Shown here in pieces: positions 1-10,746 of a DNA stretch of 64,000 nt (within the stretch, counting starts at the first letter, position 1; each line of letters opens with the position of its first letter). The stretch is from contig NZ_JAGYPL010000001.1 of the NCBI RefSeq assembly GCF_018343715.1, positions 1,080,840 through 1,144,839 of the forward strand. Reading direction: 5' to 3'. The stretch is from Bacillus sp. FJAT-49711. Lineage in GTDB: Bacteria; Bacillota; Bacilli; Bacillales; Bacillaceae_C. Made by a program: the position numbers and the translations under genes. The notes under the pieces were generated by a model. That model was not told where the DNA came from. It did not search any database and saw nothing but the letters and a program-made list of their open reading frames with translations.

Positions 1-2133
1 TTCATCTCTAACAAGTTCCATTTCTATTAAAGGGGCATAAACAGGTTTCGGATGAACTTCAAGATAATCGTAAAATGCTGCTGCCTTCTCAGCTTCGGCT
101 CGCCCTTTTTGCATCATTGCTTCAAAGACTTCTCCTTTATCGCAGCCAGATCCTACAAGAATGCCTTCTCGATATTTTTCTAGAAGTGATTTTGGAATTC
201 GTGGAACTCGATAAAAGTAGTTTAAGTGAGAAATAGATACAAGTTTAAATAGGTTTTTTAGGCCAATCTCATTTTTAGCAAGCAACGTACAATGGCTCGG
301 TCTTGCACGTTTATATGCATCACCCTTACCCATATAGTCATTCAACTGATCATGATATTCTATCCCTTTTTCCCCGGCATCCTTTAACATTTTTAAAAAC
401 AAATAACCGGTAGCCTCGGCATCATATATTGCCCTATGATGCTGAGTCAATTCAATATCGAACTTTTTGGCAAGTGTGTTTAAACGATGATTTTTAAATT
501 CAGGATATAAAAACCTGGCAAGTTCTAACGTATCTATAACGGGGTTTTTTGATTTGCCAATACCGATTCTCTGGAATCCTGTATTTAAAAAGCCCATATC
601 AAAGGTAGCATTATGTGCAACATATATGGCATCTTCCGACCATTCGTAAAATTTCTGCAGCATTTCTTCTACTTCGGGAGCATCATTCACCATATCATCA
701 GTAATTCCAGTCAATTCAATCGTAGTCGCAGAAAGAGGATGATGTGGATTCGCAAAGCTTTCAAATTTATCAATCACTTCTCCATTTCGAATTTTAACTG
801 CAGCAAGCTCTATAATTGTATCGTAAATGGCTGAAAGACCCGTTGTTTCCACGTCAAAAACAATATATTCAGCATCTTCCAGTAAACGATGAACACTATT
901 ATAGGCAATCGGAACACCATCATTAATTAAGTTCGCTTCTAAGCCGTATAGAATTTTAATCTCATTTTTTTTGCCTGCACTGAAGGCTTCAGGAAAAGAT
1001 TGCACAATTGCATGATCCGTTATCGCAATGGCTTTATGTCCCCATTTTTTCGCTTGTCCAACATAACTGGAAATTGAAGTTACAGCATCCATTTGACTCA
1101 TTGGAGAATGAAGATGCAATTCAACACGCTTATTCCCTTCTTCAGCTAAATCACGGCGCATTTTTGGTTTTACTTCGTTTATATCGTGAGCCATCATGAC
1201 CAAATCGCGAACAAACGTATCATTTTGTACGCTCCCTCTCACTTTGGCCCACATTCCCTTTTTAACCATCTTTAACATTTCCGCGTCTTCTTTATCTCTT
1301 GAAAACATTTTAATTAAAATCGAATCCGTATAATCTGTCATTTTAAACGTTAATAATGAGCGTCCGCTTCTAAGCTCTCTCACTTCAGCATCAAAAATAA
1401 AGCCTTCTACTGTGATTCTTCTTTCCTCGTCAATAATTTCCTCAAGTCTCTTAATTTCTTCATCATTTTTAATTGATATACCAATTGTAAGAGGACCAGC
1501 CTGAGTCCCATTATTTTGGTCTTTTTCTGAATCAGTTCGCTGCATTTCAACTACTGCTTGTCTTGCCCTTTCCTCATCTTCTTTTCGGTTAGCCTCAATG
1601 ATTTTCTGTACTTCCTCTGATTGTTGCTCGTCGCTAACCTCAGCATCAAATTGGAGTAAAGGAAAGCCGAAACTTTTATAAATATCAAGAATCAAACTGC
1701 CGTATTTTGTTTTCAATGTCTCTGCTTCTGTATGATTCCGGGTGCGAATAATAATTTTATTTCTGATAATTTTAGGAGTTTGTTCATTTAATAAGGTTAG
1801 CAGCATAGGAGATATACCATCTATTTCCTTTATACACCCATTCCAATAATCTAGTATAAGTTGTTCCGATGGAGTCGAATCCTTTGTTTCAACTCCAAAA
1901 CTTATAGAAGCAATATGTTGAAAAGATTTTTGAAGATGATTAGAAAATGTAGAAAACACATTATGCGGAATGATTTTTTCAAATAAGAAGGAAAAATGCC
2001 ATTGTTTCTTAATTCGATCAATTGTCAGCTTAGAAATTTCCGCATTATATAAATATTGTGCAAATGCATCTTCAGTTAAATTAAGTTGTTGAAGAAGCAA
2101 CTGAAATCTCTCTTTTTTATCGACGGAATTCAT
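1..2133 (-). CDS. polC: DNA polymerase III PolC-type alpha subunit (N-terminal 711 residues; cut by window edge)
   Basis: PolC is the replicative DNA polymerase of Gram-positive bacteria, with a built-in 3'-5' proofreading exonuclease. The 711 codons present cover the N-terminal domain, the OB-fold region, the split PHP domain (VELHLHSPMSQMD, AIAITDHAI) and the DEDDh exonuclease. Its motifs are FDVETTG (Exo I), ATFDMGFL (Exo II) and HRAIYDAEATG (Exo III). The polymerase palm and fingers lie beyond position 1. The ATG at 2131-2133 follows a clear GGAGGG. It is preceded by proS with only a 48-bp gap that holds a strong hairpin. Identity is certain from the motifs; the protein is partial only because of the window edge. 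Confidence 0.97.
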   Translation of the reverse strand, partial: MNSVDKKERFQLLLQQLNLTEDAFAQYLYNAEISKLTIDRIKKQWHFSFLFEKIIPHNVFSTFSNHLQKSFQHIASISFGVETKDSTPSEQLILDYWNGCIKEIDGISPMLLTLLNEQTPKIIRNKIIIRTRNHTEAETLKTKYGSLILDIYKSFGFPLLQFDAEVSDEQQSEEVQKIIEANRKEDEERARQAVVEMQRTDSEKDQNNGTQAGPLTIGISIKNDEEIKRLEEIIDEERRITVEGFIFDAEVRELRSGRSLLTFKMTDYTDSILIKMFSRDKEDAEMLKMVKKGMWAKVRGSVQNDTFVRDLVMMAHDINEVKPKMRRDLAEEGNKRVELHLHSPMSQMDAVTSISSYVGQAKKWGHKAIAITDHAIVQSFPEAFSAGKKNEIKILYGLEANLINDGVPIAYNSVHRLLEDAEYIVFDVETTGLSAIYDTIIELAAVKIRNGEVIDKFESFANPHHPLSATTIELTGITDDMVNDAPEVEEMLQKFYEWSEDAIYVAHNATFDMGFLNTGFQRIGIGKSKNPVIDTLELARFLYPEFKNHRLNTLAKKFDIELTQHHRAIYDAEATGYLFLKMLKDAGEKGIEYHDQLNDYMGKGDAYKRARPSHCTLLAKNEIGLKNLFKLVSISHLNYFYRVPRIPKSLLEKYREGILVGSGCDKGEVFEAMMQKGRAEAEKAAAFYDYLEVHPKPVYAPLIEMELVRDE

Positions 2134-2153
2134 TGCCTCAGCCCTCCATGAAG

Positions 2154-2178
2154 GAAGGTACCTTATATAGGTACCTTC
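2154..2178 (-). other. Perfect stem-loop between proS and polC
   Basis: A perfect 9-bp inverted repeat (GAAGGTACC / GGTACCTTC) with a 7-nt A/T loop fills the short proS-polC gap. On the minus strand it is followed by CTTCCTTCAT rather than a U run, so it is a poor intrinsic terminator. It may act as a processing or attenuation site, leaving polC partly coupled to proS. The structure is seen directly; its role is inference. Confidence 0.5.
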
Positions 2179-2181
2179 TCA

Positions 2182-3885
2182 TTATTTATTAAGTAATTGA
2201 TGAACTAATGGTAGTAACTGTGTTGATTCCACTTCAATTGATTCGCCCGTTTTTCTTACCTTTACTTCAACAATTCCTTCACTCGCTCTTTTTCCAACTG
2301 TAATACGGATCGGCAGACCAATTAAATCTGAATCATTGAATTTAACACCAGGTCTTTCGGAACGATCATCTAGTAAAACTTCATATCGATTTGCTTTAAA
2401 TAAATTATACAATTCTTCAGCGAGCCCAACCTGATCTTGATTCTTCATATTCACCGGAATGACATGTATGTGATATGGAGCTATATGATTTGGCCAAACA
2501 AGTCCGTCCTCATCATTAAATTGCTCCGCAATCGCCGACAGTGTACGAGAAACTCCAATACCGTAGCAGCCCATAATATAGTTTTGAGCACGTCCGTTTT
2601 CATCTAAATAATTTGCATCCATTGCTTCACTGTACGTCGTTCCCAGCTTGAAAATATGACCAACCTCTATGCCGCGTGCAAAGCGGATTGTCCCATTTCC
2701 ATCTGGAGATGGATCGCCTTCCATAATAGATCTGAAATCAGCATAGTTTTCAACCTTAAAGTCTCTTCTAGGATTAGCATTAATGAAATGGAACCCATCA
2801 TCATTGGCACCACAAACGGCATTTACTATAGCTTTTACAGCATGATCCGCATATACCTTCATTTTTCCTGCCACACCGACTGGCCCTAATGAACCAGTAG
2901 GGCATCCTAAAATTTTTTCCGTTTCTTCATGATCGCAAAGTTCAACTGATTTTGCATTCAGTGTATTTTTTACTTTAATATCATTGACTTCATGATCCCC
3001 GCGAACTAATATCATAACTGGTTCTTCATCTATTTTGAATACTAACGATTTTATGCACTTTTTAGGTTCTACATTAAAAAATGACGACACTTCCGCAATT
3101 GTTTTTTGGTTTGGAGTTTGAATTTTTTCTAATTCTTTTTCGTCTTCCTTTGGACTCTCATATTCGACCACACATTCAGCCATTTCAATATTAGCTGCAT
3201 AATCAGAAGAATCAGAGTAAGCAATTGTATCTTCACCAATTTCAGATAAAACCATAAATTCTTGAGTGTCTTTACCGCCAATCGCTCCTGAGTCAGCTAA
3301 TACTGCCCGGAAATCAAGACCACATCTAGTGAAAATATTCATGTATGCTGTGTACATTTTATCATACACTTCATCTAAGCTTTCGGGCGACGTATGGAAG
3401 GAATATGCATCCTTCATGATAAACTCTCGTCCGCGCAATAATCCGAATCTTGGTCGTTGTTCATCCCTAAACTTTGTCTGGATTTGGAAAAGTGTAAGTG
3501 GGAGGCGCTTATACGATTGAACTTCATTGTTTATAAGACTCGTAATGACTTCCTCATGCGTCGCCCCTAAAGCGAAGTCCCTTCCATGCCTATCATGCAT
3601 ACGCATTAATTCATCACCATACGTATACCAGCGGCCGGATTCCTGCCATAACTCAGCTGGCTGCAATGCAGGCATCAGCAATTCAGCTGCACCTGCATTT
3701 TCCATTTCTTCACGAATTATTTTTTCTATCTTATCTAACGTTCTTTTGGCAAGTGGCATATATGTATATACTCCACTTGCTGTTTGCCTTATGAAACCTG
3801 CCCTTAGAAGGAGCTGATGACTTTTAATATCTGCATCAGCAGGAACTTCACGAAGGGTAGGGATTAATGTCATACTTTGTCTCAT
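2182..3885 (-). CDS. proS: Prolyl-tRNA synthetase (bacterial type, with editing domain)
   Basis: This class II aminoacyl-tRNA synthetase charges tRNA-Pro. Motif 1 region ([17 protein letters not shown]), motif 2 ([21 protein letters not shown]) and motif 3 ([17 protein letters not shown]) are all present. The YbaK-like editing insertion lies around residues 230-400, and a C-terminal anticodon-binding domain follows. I place the start at the ATG at 3883-3885 (MRQSMTLIP), which gives 567 residues, close to the usual length, with a GGGG-containing Shine-Dalgarno sequence upstream. An open frame extends 52 codons further upstream, but its sequence is not ProS-like. No T-box motif is visible in the 227-bp upstream gap. 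It sits between rseP and polC, the usual Bacillus position. Confidence 0.96.
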   Translation of the reverse strand: MRQSMTLIPTLREVPADADIKSHQLLLRAGFIRQTASGVYTYMPLAKRTLDKIEKIIREEMENAGAAELLMPALQPAELWQESGRWYTYGDELMRMHDRHGRDFALGATHEEVITSLINNEVQSYKRLPLTLFQIQTKFRDEQRPRFGLLRGREFIMKDAYSFHTSPESLDEVYDKMYTAYMNIFTRCGLDFRAVLADSGAIGGKDTQEFMVLSEIGEDTIAYSDSSDYAANIEMAECVVEYESPKEDEKELEKIQTPNQKTIAEVSSFFNVEPKKCIKSLVFKIDEEPVMILVRGDHEVNDIKVKNTLNAKSVELCDHEETEKILGCPTGSLGPVGVAGKMKVYADHAVKAIVNAVCGANDDGFHFINANPRRDFKVENYADFRSIMEGDPSPDGNGTIRFARGIEVGHIFKLGTTYSEAMDANYLDENGRAQNYIMGCYGIGVSRTLSAIAEQFNDEDGLVWPNHIAPYHIHVIPVNMKNQDQVGLAEELYNLFKANRYEVLLDDRSERPGVKFNDSDLIGLPIRITVGKRASEGIVEVKVRKTGESIEVESTQLLPLVHQLLNK

Positions 3886-4112
3886 TACACGCACCCCGTC
3901 TTTTAAAACTACACATTTAAATAATGGCACTTTCTCGTACATTATTGCTAATGACGATGAATATAAATGATGAAAATTGGATTCTGTTATTAAATGAATA
4001 ATATAACTGAGAAAAGAGCTGGAACTACATATAAGATCCATACAACCTTTAATTTAATGTAAAAGCCGTCTTTTGGGCCTTTACAGAAACATCAACGTTT
4101 AACGAATGCAGT

Positions 4113-5375
4113 CTAATTAATAAAGAATCGCTGAATATCATTCCATGTAACGACTATCATTAAGACCATTAATAGCGCAAATCCAATAAAATGCACCATA
4201 CCTTCTTTATGACGATCAATTGGCTTACCTCTAACAGCTTCTACTCCGAAAAATAATAGTCGCCCACCGTCAAGCGCCGGTATTGGCAATAGGTTCATAA
4301 TACCTAAATTAATGCTCAAAAGCCCAGTCCATTTCATTAAATAAAGAATACCCGCTTTAGCGACTTCTTCCGTTGACTTATATATTCCTACTGGTCCAGA
4401 AAGCATATCAATAGAAAACTGGCCAATCACTAATTGTCCAAGTAATTGTACAATTTTAATAGTCCAATGGTATGTTTCGATAAAGCCGCTTAGTGCAACT
4501 TTAGAGAATGATTTATCTAAATAGGATTGAACACCAATTAACCCTATTTCTCCTTCATCCTCAACAATCCGTTTAGGAGTTATTGGAATGTCAAATGTTT
4601 GGCCGTCGCGATCAATGGTAAAGACAAGTTCCTCTTCTGGATGAGCTCTTACGATTGTTGTCATATCCGTAAAAGTATTAACTTCTGAACCATCAATACT
4701 TAGTACTAGATCCCCTTGTTTTAAGCCGGCTTCTTGAGCAGCTCCGTCCGAAAGCACATTACCAAGCTTAGCCTCATCTACTGGCACACCTTGAATAATA
4801 CCAATTATCGTAAAAGCGACAATTGCCAAGATGAAATTAAATAATGGACCCGCAAATATCGTCATAGCTCTGGAACTTAATTTTTTTGAAGCAAATTGTC
4901 GATCCCAAGGCGCAATCTGAGTTTCTACTTGATCCTCAACAACTACTGCTTCACGAGAAACCTCAAAAGATTGAAGAAGCTCATCTTCACCTTCTTCATA
5001 TCCTTGAATGACGAGTCGTTGTTCCAAATCGGCCTTCTCAACTTCAATCATTTTTGCGTTCGGATAACGATTTTTACCATTCAAAATTATTTTGCTAACT
5101 TTATTGCTTTGATCAAATAAAATAGCAATTCGATGTCCTGGTTTAATCTCTGGCTGATCCGGATCTTCCCCTGCCATTCTTACAAAGCCGCCAATTGGCA
5201 AAAGGCGAATTGTATAGATCGTTTCTCCTTTTTTATACGAAAAAATTTTCGGACCAAATCCAATTGCAAACTCTCTTACAAGTATTCCTGCACGTTTAGC
5301 AAATATAAAATGTCCAAACTCGTGAAAAAATACGAGAGCCCCAAATATAATAATAAAGGATATAACAGTATTCAA
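4113..5375 (-). CDS. rseP: Site-2 intramembrane zinc metalloprotease (RasP/RseP)
   Basis: RseP/RasP proteases cut membrane-embedded substrates; in B. subtilis these include anti-sigma factors such as RsiW and the division protein FtsL. The first membrane segment carries the zinc-binding HEFGH motif (about residues 18-22). A PDZ domain follows (about 195-285; DGAAQEAGLKQGDLVLSIDG), and the second metal-ligand motif NLLPIPALDG is near residue 368, inside the C-terminal membrane segments. Start choice: GGAAGGAG lies 9 nt before the TTG at 5373-5375 (MNTVISF). The TTG at 5384 touches the Shine-Dalgarno sequence, and an ATG in between is out of frame and stops at once. The result is 420 residues, normal for the family. 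It lies just downstream of dxr. Confidence 0.93.
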   Translation of the reverse strand: MNTVISFIIIFGALVFFHEFGHFIFAKRAGILVREFAIGFGPKIFSYKKGETIYTIRLLPIGGFVRMAGEDPDQPEIKPGHRIAILFDQSNKVSKIILNGKNRYPNAKMIEVEKADLEQRLVIQGYEEGEDELLQSFEVSREAVVVEDQVETQIAPWDRQFASKKLSSRAMTIFAGPLFNFILAIVAFTIIGIIQGVPVDEAKLGNVLSDGAAQEAGLKQGDLVLSIDGSEVNTFTDMTTIVRAHPEEELVFTIDRDGQTFDIPITPKRIVEDEGEIGLIGVQSYLDKSFSKVALSGFIETYHWTIKIVQLLGQLVIGQFSIDMLSGPVGIYKSTEEVAKAGILYLMKWTGLLSINLGIMNLLPIPALDGGRLLFFGVEAVRGKPIDRHKEGMVHFIGFALLMVLMIVVTWNDIQRFFIN

Positions 5376-5428
5376 ATCATACAACTCCTTCCATGTAAAA
5401 CGGTTTTCTTAATTGAACCTAGTCCGTA

Positions 5429-6574
5429 TTAAATAAGTGAGTTCACAAATACCCTTGTTTCTGTATCAACTTCTCGAATAGAAGCAAGATCAGGGTCATT
5501 AATAATATTATGGCGTTCAAGCGCCTTTTCAATCAAATCTTCAATTGTAAGAAAAGATATCTTTCCTAATAGAAAAGCATTTACAGCTTCTTCATTAGCA
5601 GCATTGAGAACAGTAGGCATTGTACCCCCTATTTTTCCGGCTTCATATGCAAATTTTAGACATCTAAACCTTTCAAAGCTCATTTCTTCAAATTGCAGTT
5701 GACCAATTTTCGCTAGATCGAGACGATTTTCAGTTTTAAAATCAAATCTCTTAGGATATGTGAGTGCATATTGAATTGGCACTCTCATATCAGGGCTACC
5801 CAACTGTGCTATTATACTGCTGTCATCATATTCAACCATAGAATGGATAATGCTTTCTCGATGTAAAAGAACTTCAATATTTTCATATGATTTCTCAAAT
5901 AGCCAATGAGCTTCTATCACTTCTAGTCCTTTGTTCATCATTGTAGCAGAATCAATTGTAATTTTGGAGCCCATTGACCAATTAGGATGATTCAGCGCTT
6001 GTTCTAGCGTAACATTTTCCAACTCTGCACGGCTATATTCCCTAAAGCTTCCACCAGAGGCTGTTAAAATAAGCCTTCTAACACTTGATAAATTTTCTCC
6101 TTGCAAACATTGAAAAATCGCCGAATGCTCACTATCAACTGGTATGATAGGAACATTATTTTCCTTCGCTAAAGACATGACGAGATGTCCCGCTGTTACC
6201 AATGTTTCTTTATTAGCAAGAGCAATTGTCTTTTTTTCTTTAATTGCCTGAAGTGTTGGCAAAAGACCTACACTTCCAATTACCGCGTTTAATAGTAAGT
6301 TTGCTTTAGAATAAACTGCAGCCTCCATTAATCCGTCAGATCCATATCCAAATGTTATTCCTTGCGGATACTCTGTTCTTAAGGATTCATAATCCGCTTT
6401 ATTTTGAATAGAAACATACTCAGGATTAAACTCAGCAATAATTTTTCTGACAAGTTCAATATTTTTTCCTGCTGAAATCGCCAATAGCTTAAAATGTTCG
6501 GGGTTTTTCCGAATAACATCTAAGGTTTGTATACCAATTGAACCTGTTGCTCCAAGCAAACTTATATATTTCAT
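5429..6574 (-). CDS. dxr: 1-deoxy-D-xylulose 5-phosphate reductoisomerase
   Basis: Dxr turns 1-deoxy-D-xylulose 5-phosphate into 2-C-methyl-D-erythritol 4-phosphate with NADPH, the committed step of the MEP isoprenoid pathway. The N-terminal nucleotide-binding loop GATGSIG (residues 8-14) is present. So are the metal/substrate motif [10 protein letters not shown], the flexible substrate loop SGGSFR, and the C-terminal [12 protein letters not shown] motif. At 381 residues it is full length. The product feeds undecaprenyl phosphate made by UppS, encoded two genes upstream, which fits an isoprenoid/lipid-carrier group together with cdsA. The ATG at 6572-6574 is used. Confidence 0.96.
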   Translation of the reverse strand: MKYISLLGATGSIGIQTLDVIRKNPEHFKLLAISAGKNIELVRKIIAEFNPEYVSIQNKADYESLRTEYPQGITFGYGSDGLMEAAVYSKANLLLNAVIGSVGLLPTLQAIKEKKTIALANKETLVTAGHLVMSLAKENNVPIIPVDSEHSAIFQCLQGENLSSVRRLILTASGGSFREYSRAELENVTLEQALNHPNWSMGSKITIDSATMMNKGLEVIEAHWLFEKSYENIEVLLHRESIIHSMVEYDDSSIIAQLGSPDMRVPIQYALTYPKRFDFKTENRLDLAKIGQLQFEEMSFERFRCLKFAYEAGKIGGTMPTVLNAANEEAVNAFLLGKISFLTIEDLIEKALERHNIINDPDLASIREVDTETRVFVNSLI

Positions 6575-6602
6575 TCTTTTCGCTCCTTGAAGATAAAATC
6601 AA

Positions 6603-7388
6603 TTAAAAAATTAAGAAATGAAGAAGGGGTAATACAAATAACCAGCTGTCACAGCGGTCAAGAATACCTCCATGGCCCGGAAATAGATTTCCTGAATCTT
6701 TTACTCCATAATGACGTTTTAATGCTGACTCAGCTAGATCACCCATTTGTCCAAAAATAGAAATGACGATCGTCACAATTAATAATTGGAAAAGAGGAAT
6801 TTGAATATTGGAAAAGAAAATAAATAAAATGGCTACAATCAAACCGGAAGCAATCCCACCAAAAAACCCTTCAACCGTTTTATTAGGACTAATTTCCGGC
6901 CATAATTTATGTTTGCCAAATTTCCTACCAACGAAATATGCTCCTGAATCTGTTACCCATACGACAAATAATGCATAAAAAAGATAAACAAGTCCTTCTT
7001 CGCGAATCTGTACAAAATAGAAAAAACCAATGCCAATATATAAAACAGATAATAGGATAAATCCAACATCATCAAATGTAAACTGATTTTTTACTATCAC
7101 TGTATAAGATAAAAATATTAAAACGGCTGCAAAGGCAATTTCAATTTTGGACAGTTCGGTCATATTAATCATATTAAAATAATGGTTTGGCAATAAAAAG
7201 GTCCATAGTAAAACAATTGCTATTAACCCGTGAAATGAAAAAATAGATAGTTTTCTCATATGAAAAAGCTCATATAATCCGATAGAAGCCATTATGTAAG
7301 CTAAAAACAAGAAAGGAATTCCACCCATAATTGCAACCGGCAAAAATATGGCAATCAAAATGGATGCTGTTATGATTCGTTGTTTCAT
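6603..7388 (-). CDS. cdsA: Phosphatidate cytidylyltransferase (CDP-diglyceride synthase)
   Basis: CdsA is an integral membrane enzyme that makes CDP-diacylglycerol from phosphatidic acid and CTP, the branch point to phosphatidylglycerol and phosphatidylethanolamine. The protein is a run of hydrophobic segments. It ends in the family signature SALKRHYGVKDSGNLFPGHG followed by GILDRCDS, which supplies the metal-binding acidic residues. It is 261 residues long, slightly shorter than the B. subtilis protein as I recall it, because the C-terminal tail is brief. Its ATG overlaps the uppS stop codon by 4 nt (ATGA, 7385-7388), so translation of the two is likely coupled. Confidence 0.95.
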   Translation of the reverse strand: MKQRIITASILIAIFLPVAIMGGIPFLFLAYIMASIGLYELFHMRKLSIFSFHGLIAIVLLWTFLLPNHYFNMINMTELSKIEIAFAAVLIFLSYTVIVKNQFTFDDVGFILLSVLYIGIGFFYFVQIREEGLVYLFYALFVVWVTDSGAYFVGRKFGKHKLWPEISPNKTVEGFFGGIASGLIVAILFIFFSNIQIPLFQLLIVTIVISIFGQMGDLAESALKRHYGVKDSGNLFPGHGGILDRCDSWLFVLPLLHFLIF

Positions 7389-8182
7389 TTTTTTGACTCC
7401 TCGCTATGTATTCCTCCAAATCGTCTAGTACGACGCTGGTATGCCTCAACTGCATCGAGTAAATGTTTTTCCGTAAAATCGGGCCATAAAACGTCTGTAA
7501 ACCATAATTCCGAATAAGCGATTTGCCATAGCATAAAATTGCTGATGCGAAGCTCTCCACTCGTCCGAATTAACAGGTCAGGATCAGACAGATGGTGAGT
7601 CATTAAATATTTTGAAAAGCAATCATCATCAATATCCATATGTTGTAATTTTCCATTTTTTACATCATTGGAAATTTCCCGGACTGCTTCAATAATTTCT
7701 GCCCTTCCCCCGTAATTTAATGCAAAATTTAATTTAAGTCCTGTATTTGAGGAAGTTTCCTCTATTGCTTTTTCAACTGCTCGCCTAGTATGATCTGGAA
7801 TTCTATTTTCATTGCCGATCATACAAACTTTTACATTTTCTTCAATCAATTCAGGTAGAAAGTTACCAAGAAATTCTTCAGGCAAGCCCATTAAATAGTC
7901 AACTTCATGCTTTGGACGTTTCCAATTCTCTGTTGAAAATGCATAAAGCGTCAAAGTATCAATATGAAGCTTATTCGCCAACATTGTAATTTTTCGTACT
8001 ACTCTCATTCCTTCATGATGACCGGCTATTCTAGGAAGAGCCCGTCTTTTTGCCCACCTGCCATTGCCATCCATGATGATAGCAATATGATTTGGAATTG
8101 GCAGTTTTAACACCTGTTCTACTCTTTCATCTAACGTAAGAGCTTTTTGTGAGCTTTTCCATAATTTAATTTTATTTAACAT
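7385..8182 (-). CDS. uppS: Undecaprenyl (isoprenyl) diphosphate synthase
   Basis: UppS extends farnesyl diphosphate with isopentenyl diphosphate in cis to give the C55 lipid carrier used for peptidoglycan and teichoic acid synthesis. The family start motif IAIIMDGNGRWAKRR carries the catalytic Asp (about residue 38). Further conserved blocks are AGHHEGM, LYAFSTENWKRP and the C-terminal LIRTSGELRISNFMLWQ. Start choice: GGAGGA overlaps an upstream ATG at 8195-8197 but lies 8 nt before the ATG at 8180-8182 (MLNKIK). The latter is chosen, giving 265 residues. A terminator separates it from frr upstream, so it should have its own promoter in 8183-8308, where I found a TATAAT hexamer but no convincing -35. 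Confidence 0.96.
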   Translation of the reverse strand: MLNKIKLWKSSQKALTLDERVEQVLKLPIPNHIAIIMDGNGRWAKRRALPRIAGHHEGMRVVRKITMLANKLHIDTLTLYAFSTENWKRPKHEVDYLMGLPEEFLGNFLPELIEENVKVCMIGNENRIPDHTRRAVEKAIEETSSNTGLKLNFALNYGGRAEIIEAVREISNDVKNGKLQHMDIDDDCFSKYLMTHHLSDPDLLIRTSGELRISNFMLWQIAYSELWFTDVLWPDFTEKHLLDAVEAYQRRTRRFGGIHSEESKK

Positions 8183-8308
8183 GAAAGGATCCTCCATCAG
8201 AGTTGTTTCCTTATATTCGAAAGAGCCATAATCCCTATTATAAAGAAAATATTACTATTTGGATAGAGAATGATACAGAAAGAAATAATTATTGACATAT
8301 TCTAACAT

Positions 8309-8336
8309 AAAAAAACTCCCTTCATTATAAAGGGAG
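8309..8336 (-). terminator. Rho-independent terminator after frr
   Basis: A perfect 7-bp stem (CTCCCTT / AAGGGAG, + strand) with a 7-nt loop is followed on the minus strand by seven T residues (A run at 8309-8315). It sits between frr and uppS and should end the rpsB/tsf-pyrH-frr transcript. Confidence 0.85.
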
Positions 8337-8359
8337 AATACTCTTTTCAATGAGTCCTT

Positions 8360-8916
8360 TTATACAGCCAATATTTCCTGCTCTTTTTCTTTTGTAATAT
8401 CATCGATTTTCTTTATGTGATTATCTGTTAATTTTTGAATATCGTCGGAATAACCACGTAAATCGTCTTCAGTTATATCCCCGCTTTTTTCCAGCTTTTT
8501 CAGATCGTCATTTCCATCACGGCGGATATTACGAATAGCAATTTTTGCATCTTCGCCTTCTTTCCTTACAACTTTCACAAGTTCTTTTCTACGTTCTTCT
8601 GTAAGTTGTGGAATGGATAGTCTAATTAGAGAGCCATCGTTTGAAGGCATAAGACCAAGATCTGATTTTAAAATAGCTTTTTCGATATCACCGAGAATAG
8701 ATTTATCATAGGGTTGAATGACAAGCAATCTTGCCTCTGGTACGGAAATAGAAGCCATTTGATTCACAGGTGTGGGAGCTCCGTAGTAATCAATAGTAAG
8801 CTTATCAAGAAGCGATGCGCTCGCTCTACCAGCACGAATGCTTGCAAGTTCACGAGTATAAACTTGGATAGCTTTCTCCATTTTGCTTTGCGTTTCAGAT
8901 AGTACTTGTTTTGTCA

Positions 8917-8917
<1 letters not shown>
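8360..8917 (-). CDS. frr: Ribosome recycling factor
   Basis: Frr, with EF-G, splits the post-termination ribosome. The 185-residue protein is full length and shows the family pattern: a long three-helix domain ([55 protein letters not shown]) interrupted by a beta-rich domain with [20 protein letters not shown]. Its start codon directly abuts the pyrH stop at 8917. Such spacing implies co-translation of pyrH and frr, which is the usual arrangement. An intrinsic terminator follows. Confidence 0.97.
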
Positions 8918-9660
<743 letters not shown>

Positions 9661-9712
9661 TTATGTATTTTTTCGTAAGAGAGCAATGTTTTTCGAAGTT
9701 TTCTTTTCTTCG

Positions 9713-9741
9713 AAAAAAAGGGAACACAGAAATGTTCCCTT
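9713..9741 (-). terminator. Rho-independent terminator after tsf
   Basis: A 9-bp perfect stem (AAGGGAACA / TGTTCCCTT, + strand) is followed on the minus strand by a run of seven T residues. It lies just beyond the tsf stop at 9747. A second, overlapping hairpin (TTCGAAG / CTTCGAA, about 9690-9716) could compete with it. It probably attenuates read-through into pyrH. Confidence 0.8.
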
Positions 9742-9746
9742 CAATA

Positions 9747-10628
9747 TTATTTCTTAATTTGACTCATAACTTCTTCTGCAAAATTCTCTTGGCGCTTTTC
9801 TAGACCTTCTCCAACTTCAAAACGGATAAATTCTACTACTTTTCCACCATTTGATTCTACAAATTGACGAACCTTTTGATCTGGATTCTTAACGAATGTT
9901 TGATCTAGCAAGCAAATATCTTCGAAGAATTTACGTAGGCGGCCTTCTACCATTTTCGCAACTATGTTTTCAGGTTTACCTTCATTTAATGCCTGTTGTG
10001 TAAGTACTTGGCGTTCATGCTCTGTTTCTTCTTCTGATACTTGATCGCGAGAAATATATTTAGGATTAATAGCAGCGATGTGCATCGCTACGTCTTTTGC
10101 TACTGCTTCATCTGTAGTTCCTTCTAATACAGTTAGAACTGCAATGCGGCCGCCCATATGCAAGTATTCACCAAATGCACCGTTGTCCGCTTTTGTTTTT
10201 ACTTCAAAACGGCGTAAAGTGATTTTTTCTCCAATTTTTGCAATAGCCGCATTCACGTATTCACTAACTATTTGACCATTATCCATTTTTTGCTCTAACG
10301 CTTCTTCCACAGATGCAGGTTTATTTTCAAGCAAATGCTCAGCCAATTCTTTAACTAAGCTTTGGAAGTTTTCGTTTTTAGCAACGAAGTCTGTTTCAGC
10401 ATTTACTTCAAGAATAACTGCGTCATTACCTTTACTTAATATAAAAGTTGTTCCTTCTGCAGCAATACGGTCGGCCTTTTTCGCAGCAGAAGCAATCCCT
10501 TTCTCACGTAGAAAATCAATAGCTTCTTCCATATTTCCGTTTGTTTCAGTCAGCGCTTTTTTACAATCCATCATACCTGCGCCAGTTTTTTCACGTAATT
10601 CTTTTACCATTTGTGCAGTAATTGCCAT
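9747..10628 (-). CDS. tsf: Translation elongation factor Ts
   Basis: EF-Ts is the nucleotide exchange factor that reloads EF-Tu with GTP. Its N-terminal UBA-like domain and signature ([35 protein letters not shown]) are intact, and the core carries the EF-Tu contact [11 protein letters not shown]. The length, 293 residues, is standard. The ATG (MAITAQMV) has a clear AGGAGG upstream. It follows rpsB with a strong hairpin/terminator in the 118-bp gap, consistent with EF-Ts being made independently of full rpsB read-through. Confidence 0.97.
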   Translation of the reverse strand: MAITAQMVKELREKTGAGMMDCKKALTETNGNMEEAIDFLREKGIASAAKKADRIAAEGTTFILSKGNDAVILEVNAETDFVAKNENFQSLVKELAEHLLENKPASVEEALEQKMDNGQIVSEYVNAAIAKIGEKITLRRFEVKTKADNGAFGEYLHMGGRIAVLTVLEGTTDEAVAKDVAMHIAAINPKYISRDQVSEEETEHERQVLTQQALNEGKPENIVAKMVEGRLRKFFEDICLLDQTFVKNPDQKVRQFVESNGGKVVEFIRFEVGEGLEKRQENFAEEVMSQIKK

Positions 10629-10656
10629 TTGTTTTGCCCTCCTAAATAATAGTTTG

Positions 10657-10695
10657 AAAAAAGGTGATAAGTGTCTATCACTCTTATCACCTTTT
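10657..10695 (-). terminator. Terminator or attenuator between rpsB and tsf
   Basis: A 12-bp stem (AAAAGGTGATAA / TTATCACCTTTT) with a 13-nt loop is followed on the minus strand by a T run reaching 10657. It lies in the rpsB-tsf gap. Because tsf has no obvious separate promoter, partial termination that sets the S2:EF-Ts ratio is plausible. Confidence 0.8.
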
Positions 10696-10746
10696 ATCGC
10701 AATGATACAGCTCTGTCAATTTGCAGCGCTATAGCTTTTTAATATG

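Noticed and set aside
3886-4041. 52-codon N-terminal extension of the proS reading frame
   Set aside because: The residues are not ProS-like, the family N-terminus (MRQSMTLIP) begins at 3885 with a ribosome binding site, and the extension would lengthen the enzyme beyond its usual size.
3886-4112. Possible T-box leader upstream of proS
   Set aside because: No T-box core (AGGGTGGNACCGCG) or terminator/antiterminator pair can be found on the minus strand.
8195-8197. Upstream ATG of uppS
   Set aside because: It overlaps the GGAGGA Shine-Dalgarno sequence; the ATG five codons later has 8-nt spacing and matches the family N-terminus.
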